Part shown: positions 16,244 through 23,996 of the stretch, one piece after another
Layout of the letters: each line of letters opens with the position of its first letter
Numbering within the stretch: the stretch's first letter is position 1
NCBI GenBank assembly: GCA_963826475.1
Contig: CAWGXC010000003.1
Coordinates: forward strand, 62,001 to 126,000
Source of the DNA: RHKX01 sp963826475
GTDB taxonomy: Bacteria; Actinomycetota; Thermoleophilia; Solirubrobacterales; 70-9
Length of the DNA stretch: 64,000 nucleotides
Reading direction: 5' to 3'
Translations under genes and position numbers: made by a program
Notes under the pieces: model-generated
Seen by the model: only the letters and a program-made list of their open reading frames with translations
Told to the model about the DNA's origin: nothing
Database searches by the model: none

Positions 16244-17022
16244 GCTCGGTCTCCCGGTTCCGCTCGGTCGCTCTCGCGGTTGCCTGGCGGAGCCTCCACA
16301 ACTTCCTCACGAACCCGGCGCTCCTGCTGCCTGCGCTGATCTTCCCCCTGTTCTTCTTCAGCGCCTTCGCGGGCAGCCTCTCGCGCATCGACCAGGCGCC
16401 GGGCTTCGACTACAGCCAGGGGTATACGGCCTTCATCTTCGCCTTCGTTCTGCTGCAGGCGTCCGCGTTCGGCGGCGTGTTCACCGGGTTCGGAATCGCG
16501 CGCGACTTCGAGACGGGCTTCGGCCGCCGCCTGCTGCTCGCGGCGCCGAACCGGCTGGCGATCCTTGCCGGCTACGCCGCATCGGCCCTGGTGCGGGCGC
16601 TGATCGTCGGCGCGATGCTCTTCGCGATCGCGCTGCTCACCGGCATGAAGGTCGCGAGCGACGCGGTCGAGATCGGCGGCCTGATCATGCTCGCGCTGAT
16701 CGTCAACGCCGCCGCCGCGATGTGGGCGGCGGGGATCGCACTGCGGTTCCGCTCGATCCAGGCCGGCCCGCTGATGCAGACCCCCGTCTTCCTGGTGCTG
16801 TTCCTGACGCCCGTCTACGTTCCGCTGACGCTGTTGGAGTCGTGGATTCACACCGTCGCGAAGTACAACCCGATCACGCCGATGGTCGAGGCTGCACGCA
16901 GCCTCCTGGCCGGTGCGCCCGAGGGCATCCCTCTGGGGGTGGTGGCTGGTCTTGGTCTGGCGGCGGCCTTCACGATCTGGGCGGTGGGCGGCATGCGCCG
17001 GGCGGAGGGGGCTGGGGGCTGA
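16240..17022 (+). CDS. ABC-2 type exporter permease, second subunit
   Basis: This 260-residue six-segment permease is homologous in layout to the preceding one: FLTNPALLLPALIFPLFFF at the N-terminus, then IARDFETGFGRRLLLAAPNR, and the late motif TVAKYNPITPMVEAARSLLAG. ATG 16240 is selected because it overlaps the upstream stop; a much longer open frame upstream is only an alternative reading of the first permease. Two different permeases imply a heterodimeric channel powered by the ATPase at 14466. Confidence 0.88.
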   Translation: MSSVSRFRSVALAVAWRSLHNFLTNPALLLPALIFPLFFFSAFAGSLSRIDQAPGFDYSQGYTAFIFAFVLLQASAFGGVFTGFGIARDFETGFGRRLLLAAPNRLAILAGYAASALVRALIVGAMLFAIALLTGMKVASDAVEIGGLIMLALIVNAAAAMWAAGIALRFRSIQAGPLMQTPVFLVLFLTPVYVPLTLLESWIHTVAKYNPITPMVEAARSLLAGAPEGIPLGVVAGLGLAAAFTIWAVGGMRRAEGAGG

Positions 17023-17038
17023 TCGGCGCCGGTCAGCC
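17017..17038. terminator. palindrome overlapping the exporter operon stop codon
   Basis: A 22-bp inverted repeat with one mismatched pair has GGCTGA and TCAGCC as its outer arms around CGGCGCCG, and includes the TGA stop. It could act as a terminator, but there is no T-run. Confidence 0.3.
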
Positions 17039-17123
17039 GGCTCCGAGGCGCTCTCGTTGATCTAGGCTTGGTGGCAGGAGCCGCGCGTGCGGCGCCGGGG
17101 CAGGATCAGCGAGGAGAAGAGAG

Positions 17124-19442
17124 TTGAGACGATCGATGGTTGGTCGCGCCCGGGTGGCGCTCGTGTTGGCGGCGACCACGGGGCTGGGAGCACTGGTCAT
17201 CGCGCCGGGCGCCGGCGCGGCGGTGACGCATGCATTCGGCGCATCGGGGCCGGCCTGCACCGTCCAGGCGACCACGAACTACCGCCTCTGCACGGGCGTC
17301 GTCGACTCCTTCGACGGTGCCCCGATCGACGTCAAGCTGCTGCTGCCGCCCGATCCGGGTGCCGGCGGCACCGACGGCGACTACCCGCTGGTGATGGGCT
17401 TCCACGGCTGGGGTGGGGACAAGGACGAGTACAACCTCGCCCGCTGGACCAGCAAGGGATACGCGGCCTTCTCGATGAGCGATCGCGGCTGGGGGATGTC
17501 GTGCGGCGCACAGGACCCGAAGCGGCTCACAGCGGCCTGCACTGGGCTCGGAGGCGCCTCGCGCGGCGGCTACAACCACCTGATGGACGATCGCTTCGAA
17601 GTTCGCGACGCCCAGGTGATGGCGGGCCGGCTCGTCGACGACGGCCTCGTCGACCCGAACCGGATCGGCGCGACGGGTCCCTCATACGGCGGCGGCATCT
17701 CGATGGCGCTCGCGGCGCTGAAGGACCGGACGATGCTTCCAGACGGCACCCTCGAGCCCTGGGAGAGCGCGGCGGGGACGCCGCTGCACCTCGCCGCGGC
17801 GGCTCCGCAGATCCCCTGGACCGATCTCGCCAACTCGCTGGTGCCCAACGGATACACGCTCGACTACGCCCTCGACAGCCCCTATTCCAACGGGCCGATC
17901 GGGGTGATGAAGCAATCCTACGTCTCCGGCCTCTACGGAATCGGGCTCGCGGTGAGCAACTTCGCTCCGGCGGGGACCGATCCGAGCGCCGACGTCAACG
18001 GCTGGTACGCCCGGCTCACAGCCGGGGAGCCCTACGACGGCGACCCGACCGCCCAGAGCATCGTCGACGAGGTCACGAAGTACCACTCGAGCTATTACAT
18101 CGACCACTCCGAGGCCCCGGCCCCGCTGTTGATCTCCAACGGATTCACCGATGACCTGTTCCCGGCTGACGAGGCGATTCGCTTCTACAACCGGACCCGC
18201 GATCAATACCCGGATTCGCCGATCTCGCTGATGTTCTTCGACCATGGTCACGCGCGCGGCCAGAACAAGAACGCCGATGCCGCCCTGCTCCGGGCTCGGC
18301 AGGAGGCGTGGTTCGACTACTACCTCAGGGGCGAGGGATCGAAGCCGGCCAACCAGGTCGAGACCCTGACCCAGACCTGCCCCAAGGCCGCCCCGTCGGG
18401 CGGGCCCTACACGGCCCCGAGCTGGCTGTCGCTTGCTGGGGGAGAGGTGCGCTACAAGAGCGCCGCCGGGCAGACGATCGCACCGGCGAGCGGGGACCCG
18501 CAGAGCGGGCAGGCGTTCGATCCGATCGCCGGCTCTGGCGCGTGCGCGACGACGCCCGCCGCCGATCAGGCCGGCGGAGCCACGTATCGCCTCGATGCCG
18601 CCCCGGCGAAGGGATACACGCTGATGGGCTCGCCGACCGTCGTCGCTGATGTCACGTCCCCCGGCCCGACCTCGCAGATCGCCTCACGGCTTCTCGACGT
18701 CGATCCCGGCACGGGCGACGAGACGCTGGTCGCCCGAGGGGTATACCGGCCCAGATCGACCAGCTCGCCGAAGCGGGTCGTCTTCCAGTTGCATCCGAAC
18801 GCGTACCGGTTCGCGCCCGGGCACATCGCCAAGCTCGAGTTGCTCCCCAACGACACCCCCTACGACCGCGTCTCCGACGGGCAGGCGCCGATCACGGTCG
18901 CCAACCTCGATCTCCGGCTCCCGGTCCTCGAGGCGCCAGACGTTGCTCCCATCGTCACCCCGCCCGCCCCGAAGTACGTTCCGCCGTCCTACACGCCGGT
19001 CCCAGAGCTTCCGGCGAGCGAGATCGACTCCGACGGCGACGGCGTCGCCGATCCCAAGGACAGGTGCGTCCATCGCCCCGGGCCGGCGTCGAATCACGGC
19101 TGTCCGCTGCCGCGCAACGCGGCCTGCGCGACCGTGCTGCGGGGTACCTCCGGCAGGGACAGGCTGAAGGGCACCGCCCTCGGGGAGAAGCTCGTCGGCC
19201 GCGCGGGCTCCGACGTGATCAAGGGCAGGGGCGGCAAGGACTGCCTCCTCGGCAACGGCGGGCGGGACCGTCTCGGCGGCGGACCCGGCAAGGATCGGAT
19301 CCGCGGCGGCGCGGGATCCGACCGGATCAACTCGGTCGACGGCAGGCGAGACTTCGTCAGCTGCGGCGGTGGCCGCGATCGCGTCAAGGCCGACGCGGTC
19401 GATCGGCTGCGCGGATGCGAGAAGAAGCGGTTGGTGCGCTAG
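17124..19442 (+). CDS. secreted S15/CocE-type alpha/beta hydrolase with TSP3 and RTX-like tail
   Basis: This 772-residue exported protein has a Sec signal peptide (MRRSMVGRARVALVLAATTG..., cleaved near AGA). An X-Pro dipeptidyl-peptidase/CocE hydrolase domain follows, with nucleophile motif GPSYGGG, acid region NGFTDDLFPADEA and histidine motif FFDHGHARG. The jelly-roll domain usual for this family spans about residues 400-600. The C-terminus carries a thrombospondin type-3 calcium repeat (DSDGDGVADPKDRC, near 635) and then about eight RTX-like GxxGxDxL/I repeats (about 670-760). TTG 17124 fits best because GAGGAG lies 7 bases upstream; ATG 17136 is the alternative. The substrate may be a peptide or an ester. 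Confidence 0.85.
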   Translation: MRRSMVGRARVALVLAATTGLGALVIAPGAGAAVTHAFGASGPACTVQATTNYRLCTGVVDSFDGAPIDVKLLLPPDPGAGGTDGDYPLVMGFHGWGGDKDEYNLARWTSKGYAAFSMSDRGWGMSCGAQDPKRLTAACTGLGGASRGGYNHLMDDRFEVRDAQVMAGRLVDDGLVDPNRIGATGPSYGGGISMALAALKDRTMLPDGTLEPWESAAGTPLHLAAAAPQIPWTDLANSLVPNGYTLDYALDSPYSNGPIGVMKQSYVSGLYGIGLAVSNFAPAGTDPSADVNGWYARLTAGEPYDGDPTAQSIVDEVTKYHSSYYIDHSEAPAPLLISNGFTDDLFPADEAIRFYNRTRDQYPDSPISLMFFDHGHARGQNKNADAALLRARQEAWFDYYLRGEGSKPANQVETLTQTCPKAAPSGGPYTAPSWLSLAGGEVRYKSAAGQTIAPASGDPQSGQAFDPIAGSGACATTPAADQAGGATYRLDAAPAKGYTLMGSPTVVADVTSPGPTSQIASRLLDVDPGTGDETLVARGVYRPRSTSSPKRVVFQLHPNAYRFAPGHIAKLELLPNDTPYDRVSDGQAPITVANLDLRLPVLEAPDVAPIVTPPAPKYVPPSYTPVPELPASEIDSDGDGVADPKDRCVHRPGPASNHGCPLPRNAACATVLRGTSGRDRLKGTALGEKLVGRAGSDVIKGRGGKDCLLGNGGRDRLGGGPGKDRIRGGAGSDRINSVDGRRDFVSCGGGRDRVKADAVDRLRGCEKKRLVR

Positions 19443-20252
19443 CTAGCCGGCTTCGAGCAACCGCGGCGGCAGGGTGTCGCGGCGCACGCCCTCGAGCTTC
19501 GAGACGCGCTCCTCCATCCCGAGCCGCGTCAGCACCTCCGCGGCGAGGTCGAGGTAATCGACCCCGCGATCGGGGCGGTAGTCCAGGATCGGCCGGGCGC
19601 GCTCCGCCGACTCGGCGTACGAGATCGACTGGCGGATAACCGACGAGAAGACCTTGCCCGGGAACCGCTCCTCGAGCGCCTCCAGGGTCTGCCGAGCGTG
19701 CTTGGTGCGCATGTTGGCGATGTTGAGGAGGACGCCGAGCAGCTCGAGCTCTGGGTTGAGCGTGTCGCGGGCGAGGTTGAAGATCTGCAGTGCCTGCTCC
19801 ACGCCCTGCAGCGAGAAGTGCTGGGCCTGAGTCGAGAGCATCGCGTGGGTCGAGGCGACGAGCGCGTTGACGGTCAACAGCCCGAGCGTCGGCGGGCAGT
19901 CGATCAAGATCACGTCGTAGCGCCGCTTGACGTCCCTGAGGGCATTGCGGAGGGTCACCTCGCGGCCGATCTTGCCGGCCAGCACCAGCTCCGCCTCGGC
20001 GAGGCCGAGGTTCGCCGGGATCACGTCGCCATGGATGGCGTCGACGGCCCGGGCCTGGCCCGCCAGGACCTCGCCGAGCGTCGGCTGCGCCTCGGGATCG
20101 ACGTCGAAGTAGTCGGAGAGGTTTCCCTGCGGATCGGCGTCGATCGCAAGGACGTCGAGCCCGACGCGGCCGAGGATGTCGGCGAGCGAGCGAACCGTCG
20201 TCGTCTTGCCGGTCCCGCCCTTCTGGGAGAGCACCGCGACGGTCACCGACAT
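19443..20252 (-). CDS. ParA/Soj-family ATPase, orphan
   Basis: A 269-residue deviant-Walker ATPase with SQKGGTGKTTTVRSLA (Walker A'), DADPQGNLSDYF and ILIDCPPTLGLLTVNALVA. Chromosomal ParA proteins share this layout and use ATP-dependent DNA binding to move cargo. No parB or centromere-like site lies next to it, so it may position something other than the origin. ATG 20252 is preferred because AGGTGG lies just upstream; an in-frame GTG at 20261 is possible. Its stop abuts that of the S15 hydrolase. A perfect palindrome sits over its predicted -10. Confidence 0.88.
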   Translation of the reverse strand: MSVTVAVLSQKGGTGKTTTVRSLADILGRVGLDVLAIDADPQGNLSDYFDVDPEAQPTLGEVLAGQARAVDAIHGDVIPANLGLAEAELVLAGKIGREVTLRNALRDVKRRYDVILIDCPPTLGLLTVNALVASTHAMLSTQAQHFSLQGVEQALQIFNLARDTLNPELELLGVLLNIANMRTKHARQTLEALEERFPGKVFSSVIRQSISYAESAERARPILDYRPDRGVDYLDLAAEVLTRLGMEERVSKLEGVRRDTLPPRLLEAG

Positions 20253-20302
20253 GGCTTCCACCTGCTCGCGGGCATGGAGGGGGTGATGGAAGCGTCACGC
20301 AT

Positions 20303-20324
20303 CCGCGCGACTATATTCGCGCGG
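20303..20324 (-). promoter_or_regulatory. perfect inverted repeat over the parA-like promoter
   Basis: The arms CCGCGCGA (20303-20310) and TCGCGCGG (20317-20324) are exact reverse complements around a 6-bp centre. Read on the minus strand, the centre supplies a TATAGT -10 hexamer. The site lies about 50 bases before the ParA start, as expected for a repressor operator, possibly autoregulatory. Confidence 0.6.
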
Positions 20325-20350
20325 TGAGCCTCAGTGGGGCCCTCGGGGGG

Positions 20351-20650
20351 TCAGGCGGCGCGGCGGACGTTGCTGGCGCCGCCCAGTGAGCGAACCCTGT
20401 CGCTCTCGGCAACCGCGCCGAGGCGCTCGCCACGCCCATCGCTCTCGCAGGAGGCACAGGCCCAGCCGTCGCCCTTGCGGCCGACGTGGCGGGTAACCCG
20501 CTCGCCGACGAGCGGAAACCGATCGCAGCACGCGCAGCGAACTACACCGTCGATCGGGTGCCTGGGCTCCGAGTTGGCGCCGGCCGCCGTCGCCGGCGGG
20601 ATTTCGTCGATGTGGATCGATGACGGGGTCGGCGCCGCTGCAGCTTCCAT
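20351..20650 (-). CDS. small protein with a two-CxxC zinc-ribbon-like motif
   Basis: I do not recognise a named family. The 99-residue protein has VRCACCDRFPLVGERV and, about 27 residues later, WACASCESDGRG. These two Cys pairs are spaced like a zinc ribbon or treble-clef site. The N-terminal third is Ala/Pro-rich and probably flexible. The ATG at 20650 lacks a good ribosome site, so the true start is uncertain. A competing plus-strand frame over the same bases has no recognisable motif. The gene lies directly upstream of the parA-like gene on the same strand and diverges from the SRPBCC gene. Confidence 0.55.
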   Translation of the reverse strand: MEAAAAPTPSSIHIDEIPPATAAGANSEPRHPIDGVVRCACCDRFPLVGERVTRHVGRKGDGWACASCESDGRGERLGAVAESDRVRSLGGASNVRRAA

Positions 20651-20709
20651 GAGGTCGACTTCGACGGATCGGGAGGTCTTCCTGCCGTTCGTGCACAGCT
20701 GCGCGCGGA

Positions 20710-20725
20710 TAGACTCGCCACCCCG
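20710..20725 (+). promoter_or_regulatory. -10-like TAGACT before the SRPBCC gene
   Basis: TAGACT at 20710-20715 lies ten bases before ATG 20726 and no Shine-Dalgarno intervenes, so a leaderless or nearly leaderless transcript is predicted. Confidence 0.4.
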
Positions 20726-21223
20726 ATGGGTCCCGTCATGGCAGAGATCACGATCGACGCTCCCCGCGAGCGCGTCTTCGCGACCGTCGCGGACTTGGCG
20801 TTGCGCCCGGCGTTCTGCGACCACTTCATGACCCAGTTCCGGCTTCAGCGGATCGACTCCCGCGGCGTCGGGGCAGCGGCCCGCTTTCACGTCGCCGCCC
20901 CCCGATTCCCGATCTGGATGGAGACGGTGATCGTCGAGGTCGAGGCACCCCACATGGTGCTCGAGCGTGGGCGCGGAGCGCGGATCGACCGGCTTCCGAT
21001 CGGTACCGCCTGGGAGCTGATCGAGAGCTCGGGATCGATGACGGAGGTCCGGGTCAGCTTCTGGACCGAGCCCGGACATCCCCTCGACGCAATCAAAGAC
21101 AAGCTCGGCTCCTCGGGCTGGTACGGGCGACAGTGGAGGCGAGCGCTCACGCGTCTGCGCGACCTCCATGAGGGCGATATCGCGATCGAAGCCCTCCAGG
21201 TCGCCGGTGCCAGCCGCCCCTGA
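20726..21223 (+). CDS. SRPBCC (START-like) domain protein
   Basis: The 165-residue protein has the polyketide cyclase/dehydrase-type START-like layout. It begins with MAEITIDAPRERVFATVADL, the usual first strand and helix, followed by alternating strands and a long C-terminal helix (WYGRQWRRALTRLRDLHEG). Such folds bind hydrophobic ligands in a deep cavity; the ligand here is unknown. ATG 20726 or the in-frame ATG 20738 could be the start; the first is taken because of the -10 element before it. Confidence 0.75.
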   Translation: MGPVMAEITIDAPRERVFATVADLALRPAFCDHFMTQFRLQRIDSRGVGAAARFHVAAPRFPIWMETVIVEVEAPHMVLERGRGARIDRLPIGTAWELIESSGSMTEVRVSFWTEPGHPLDAIKDKLGSSGWYGRQWRRALTRLRDLHEGDIAIEALQVAGASRP

Positions 21224-21235
21224 CGATCACGCCTA

Positions 21236-21251
21236 TAGACTTCCGCCGCCG
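21236..21251 (+). promoter_or_regulatory. -10-like TAGACT before the lipoprotein gene
   Basis: TAGACT (21236-21241), extended upstream to TATAGACT, lies ten bases before ATG 21252 with no ribosome site between. Confidence 0.4.
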
Positions 21252-21797
21252 ATGCGCCTGCGCCGCCACACATTCCCGCTCCTGGTCGTCCTCGCCATCG
21301 CCGCCCTCGGCGTCTTCGCCGCGGGCTGCGGCACCGACGAGGAGACGGACGTCAGCGAGGGCGAAGCCCTCGTCCTCGACGGCATGAACTACAACATCCA
21401 GGACACCCGGGCGCTCAACCAATACTCGCCCGAGGACAGCGCGTATCTCGATGGAGTTCCCGCGCTCAAGCCCGGTCAGGAGTTCCTCGCCGTCTTCATG
21501 CGCGTAACGAACGAGGGCGACGAGCCGAACGTCGTCCCTCAGCCGTTCCGCATCGTCGACACCCGTGGCACCATCTACGACCAGGTGCCGGTCGACAACA
21601 ACTTCTCGCTCGATCCAGGCACCCCCGTCCTGCCCGACGAGACCGTGCCGGGGCCTGAAACCGCCGCCGCCAACGGCCCGATCAAGGGCTCCATGATCCT
21701 CTTCATCATCGATCAGGACGCCAACGAGAACCGGCCCATCCTCCTCCAGGTGCCCGGCGGCCCCGAGGGCGTCGGCACCATCGAGCTGGACCTCTGA
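21252..21797 (+). CDS. lipoprotein of unknown function (DUF4352-like fold)
   Basis: The 181-residue product starts MRLRRHTFPLLVVLAIAALG and has a lipobox ending AAGC at about residue 26, so it should be lipid-anchored outside the membrane. The mature part has the immunoglobulin-like pattern of telokin/DUF4352 proteins: a statement of an extracellular domain with EFLAVFMRVTNEGDEPN and a later PFRIVDTRGTIYD strand pair. Function is unknown. It is followed after 25 bases by a small membrane protein and may be co-transcribed with it. Confidence 0.75.
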   Translation: MRLRRHTFPLLVVLAIAALGVFAAGCGTDEETDVSEGEALVLDGMNYNIQDTRALNQYSPEDSAYLDGVPALKPGQEFLAVFMRVTNEGDEPNVVPQPFRIVDTRGTIYDQVPVDNNFSLDPGTPVLPDETVPGPETAAANGPIKGSMILFIIDQDANENRPILLQVPGGPEGVGTIELDL

Positions 21798-21822
21798 GTC
21801 CCGGGCCGCGAGCGGCCTTCAT

Positions 21823-22131
21823 TTGAACCTGCGAGTCACCCAGTTCGCTCTGATCCTCGCCGCCGTCGCCGCGGTGGTGATCATCGTCGGCCTCTTCGAC
21901 ACGGCCGCGAGCCTTGGTGCCCTCGGTGCGATCGTCCTCGCCACGCTCCTCGCCGCCCCCGCCGGCCGGGGCGCCGGTGGCGGCTGGTGGACCCTGCTCG
22001 CCATCGGCACGCTGCTCTCCGGCGTCGGTGCGATCGTCGCCATCTTCAGCGAGGGAGCGGGCGGTCTGATCGCCCTGCTCGGTGGAGTGGCCGTGATCAG
22101 CGGCTCGGCGATCGGCTTCCCGCTCGAGTAG
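21823..22131 (+). CDS. small polytopic membrane protein
   Basis: The 102-residue protein is nearly all hydrophobic, with about four short membrane segments (FALILAAVAAVVIIVGLF, LGALGAIVLATLLAAPA, WWTLLAIGTLLSGVGAIVAIF, GLIALLGGVAVISGSAIGF). The start is TTG 21823. I do not recognise a family. It converges with the PBP gene, leaving only 7 bases between their stops. Confidence 0.6.
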   Translation: MNLRVTQFALILAAVAAVVIIVGLFDTAASLGALGAIVLATLLAAPAGRGAGGGWWTLLAIGTLLSGVGAIVAIFSEGAGGLIALLGGVAVISGSAIGFPLE

Positions 22132-22138
22132 CGCGTCC

Positions 22139-23932
22139 CTACAGACCGGCCTCCAGGATCGAGCGGGCGATCGGGGCCGCGACCGTCCCGCCGTCGCCGG
22201 GCGCGTTTACGACCAGGACCGCAACGGCGAGCTTCGGCTTGTCCGCTGGGGCGAAGGCGGTGAACCAGGCGTCGACGTCCTGTTCGGGAGTCACCGCGCC
22301 GACCCCGTCCGGCGGCGTCTCGGACGTCGATGACGTCCCGAGCTCGGCGGTGCCCGTCTTCCCGGCGACGGTGACGCCCGGAATCGCCGCGGCGATTCCG
22401 GTGCCTGAGTTCACCACCTCGATCATCATCTGCTTGACCTCCTTGGCGACCTTGGGCGTCGTCACCTTGACGTCGGGGTAGTCCCCGGAGAGGAGCGGGT
22501 CGCGGACCACGGAGGTGGGTGAGCGCATGCCGTCGTTGCCGATCGTCTGCGCCGCGGAGGCCATCTCGAGGGGCGTGGCGAGCACCTCGCCCTGACCGAT
22601 GGCGCTGACACCGGCCTCGAGATCGTTGGGAAGCGAGTCGGGGATGGAGCTCTGCAGCGGATTGACGGCCGCGAGCGCCGCGGCGTTGTAAAGGGTCGGC
22701 GGCTGGTTGAATCCGAACAGCTCGGCCGTCTGCACGAGCTTCGCGCCGCCCAGCCTGGCGCCGAGCGGCGCGAAGACGCTGTTGCACGATTCGGCGAAGC
22801 TCTCGACGAGGTTGCCGCCGCAGGCCTCGTCATAGGCGTTGGCGATCTCGCGACCGCCGACGACCGCCGAGCTCTGCACCGGGAACTCCTCGTCGAGCTT
22901 GGTCACCCCGGCCTGGAGCGCTCCGGTCGCGGTGATGATCTTGAAGGTGGAGCCGGGCGGCTGGGGACCCGAGAACGCGATGCCGGCCAGCGCCAGGACG
23001 TGGCCGTTCTCGGCGTCGAGGACCGCCGCACCGCCGAAGGTGTCGCCGAGCGCCGCCGCGGTCGCCTCCTGGAGATCGGGATCGATCGTCGTGCGAACGG
23101 GTGTGCCGTCGATGGGTTTGCTGGACGCCAGCGTCCGGCTGCCGCCGTCACCGACGGCCTTGAGCTGTCCTCCGGGCGTGCCGGCGAGCACCGAGTCGAA
23201 GGCCAGCTCGAGCCCACTCTTCCCGGCTGGGGATCCAGGTGGAAAGCCTCGTGCCTGGAGGTCCGCCTCCTGGTCCTTCTGGTCCTTGTCGAGCGTGCCC
23301 ACCTCGCCGGCGACGATCCCGCCGGCGCCGTTGGTCGTACGGGCCGTCACGGGTCCCTCCGCGATCGGGCTGCGGTCGGCGGCGAGGATCGGCGCCCGCT
23401 CGGGCAGCTCGGTCTTGCGCTTGAGCTCGTCGCCCTCGGTGAGCCCGGGAAAGACCAACTGGGGCCCCCAGTCGATTGCACCGTCGGAAACGGGCATTCC
23501 GATCTCGCCGTCGACCGAGCCGAACGAGGACGTCACGATGCTGACCGGGAGGGCGACGATCTCGGGGCCGGCCTGGTCGAGAGGCCCGCGCGCTTCGCCG
23601 ACGTCGAGCGAGGTGATCGTCGCGGTCTCGCTTGCGTCGGAGTAAGCCTGTTGGAAGGTCGCGGCGTCGTAGGAGGCCTTCGCCGAGGGGCTGAGCTCGG
23701 CGTACATCGCGGCGAAGTCCTGCTGCTCCCAGGCGGCTGCAAAGCGCTCGACGGCGTCGCGTTCGCTCGAGCCTGAGGCGACCACGAGCCCACCGCCGAA
23801 GGCCGCCGCCGAGATCAGGACCAGCGGCACCGCCCGCAGCATCAGCCGCTTGCGCCGCACAGCGCTCGGCCCGATCCGAGACGACTGATCCAGTACCTTG
23901 GGCGTCGTCGGGTTGGGACGACTTGAGCTCAC
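22139..23932 (-). CDS. class B-like penicillin-binding protein with NTF2-like N-terminal domain
   Basis: The 597-residue protein is anchored by one N-terminal membrane segment (LMLRAVPLVLISAAAFGGGL). An NTF2/MecA-N-like domain follows (about 60-170: RFAAAWEQQDFAAMYAELSP). The transpeptidase domain has SxxK as PPGSTFKI (about Ser328), SxN as ESCNSVF (about 385) and KTG as AGKTGTAE (about 525). This is the PBP2a/PbpA-like layout, with low-affinity PBPs as the nearest comparison. It cross-links peptidoglycan at the outer face of the membrane. The GTG start follows TAGCCT (23940-23945) by seven bases, predicting a leaderless transcript. MarP is divergently transcribed. Confidence 0.88.
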   Translation of the reverse strand: MSSSRPNPTTPKVLDQSSRIGPSAVRRKRLMLRAVPLVLISAAAFGGGLVVASGSSERDAVERFAAAWEQQDFAAMYAELSPSAKASYDAATFQQAYSDASETATITSLDVGEARGPLDQAGPEIVALPVSIVTSSFGSVDGEIGMPVSDGAIDWGPQLVFPGLTEGDELKRKTELPERAPILAADRSPIAEGPVTARTTNGAGGIVAGEVGTLDKDQKDQEADLQARGFPPGSPAGKSGLELAFDSVLAGTPGGQLKAVGDGGSRTLASSKPIDGTPVRTTIDPDLQEATAAALGDTFGGAAVLDAENGHVLALAGIAFSGPQPPGSTFKIITATGALQAGVTKLDEEFPVQSSAVVGGREIANAYDEACGGNLVESFAESCNSVFAPLGARLGGAKLVQTAELFGFNQPPTLYNAAALAAVNPLQSSIPDSLPNDLEAGVSAIGQGEVLATPLEMASAAQTIGNDGMRSPTSVVRDPLLSGDYPDVKVTTPKVAKEVKQMMIEVVNSGTGIAAAIPGVTVAGKTGTAELGTSSTSETPPDGVGAVTPEQDVDAWFTAFAPADKPKLAVAVLVVNAPGDGGTVAAPIARSILEAGL

Positions 23933-23996
23933 CGCGGGAAGGCTACTTGTCGGCGATCCCGTCCGAGACGGAAGCCACCACCATCCGGAATCACCG

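Noticed and set aside
20334..20831. Plus-strand open frame opposite the CxxC gene
   Set aside because: It is Ser/Arg/Pro-rich without motifs and overlaps the start of the SRPBCC gene; the minus frame has two CxxC motifs.
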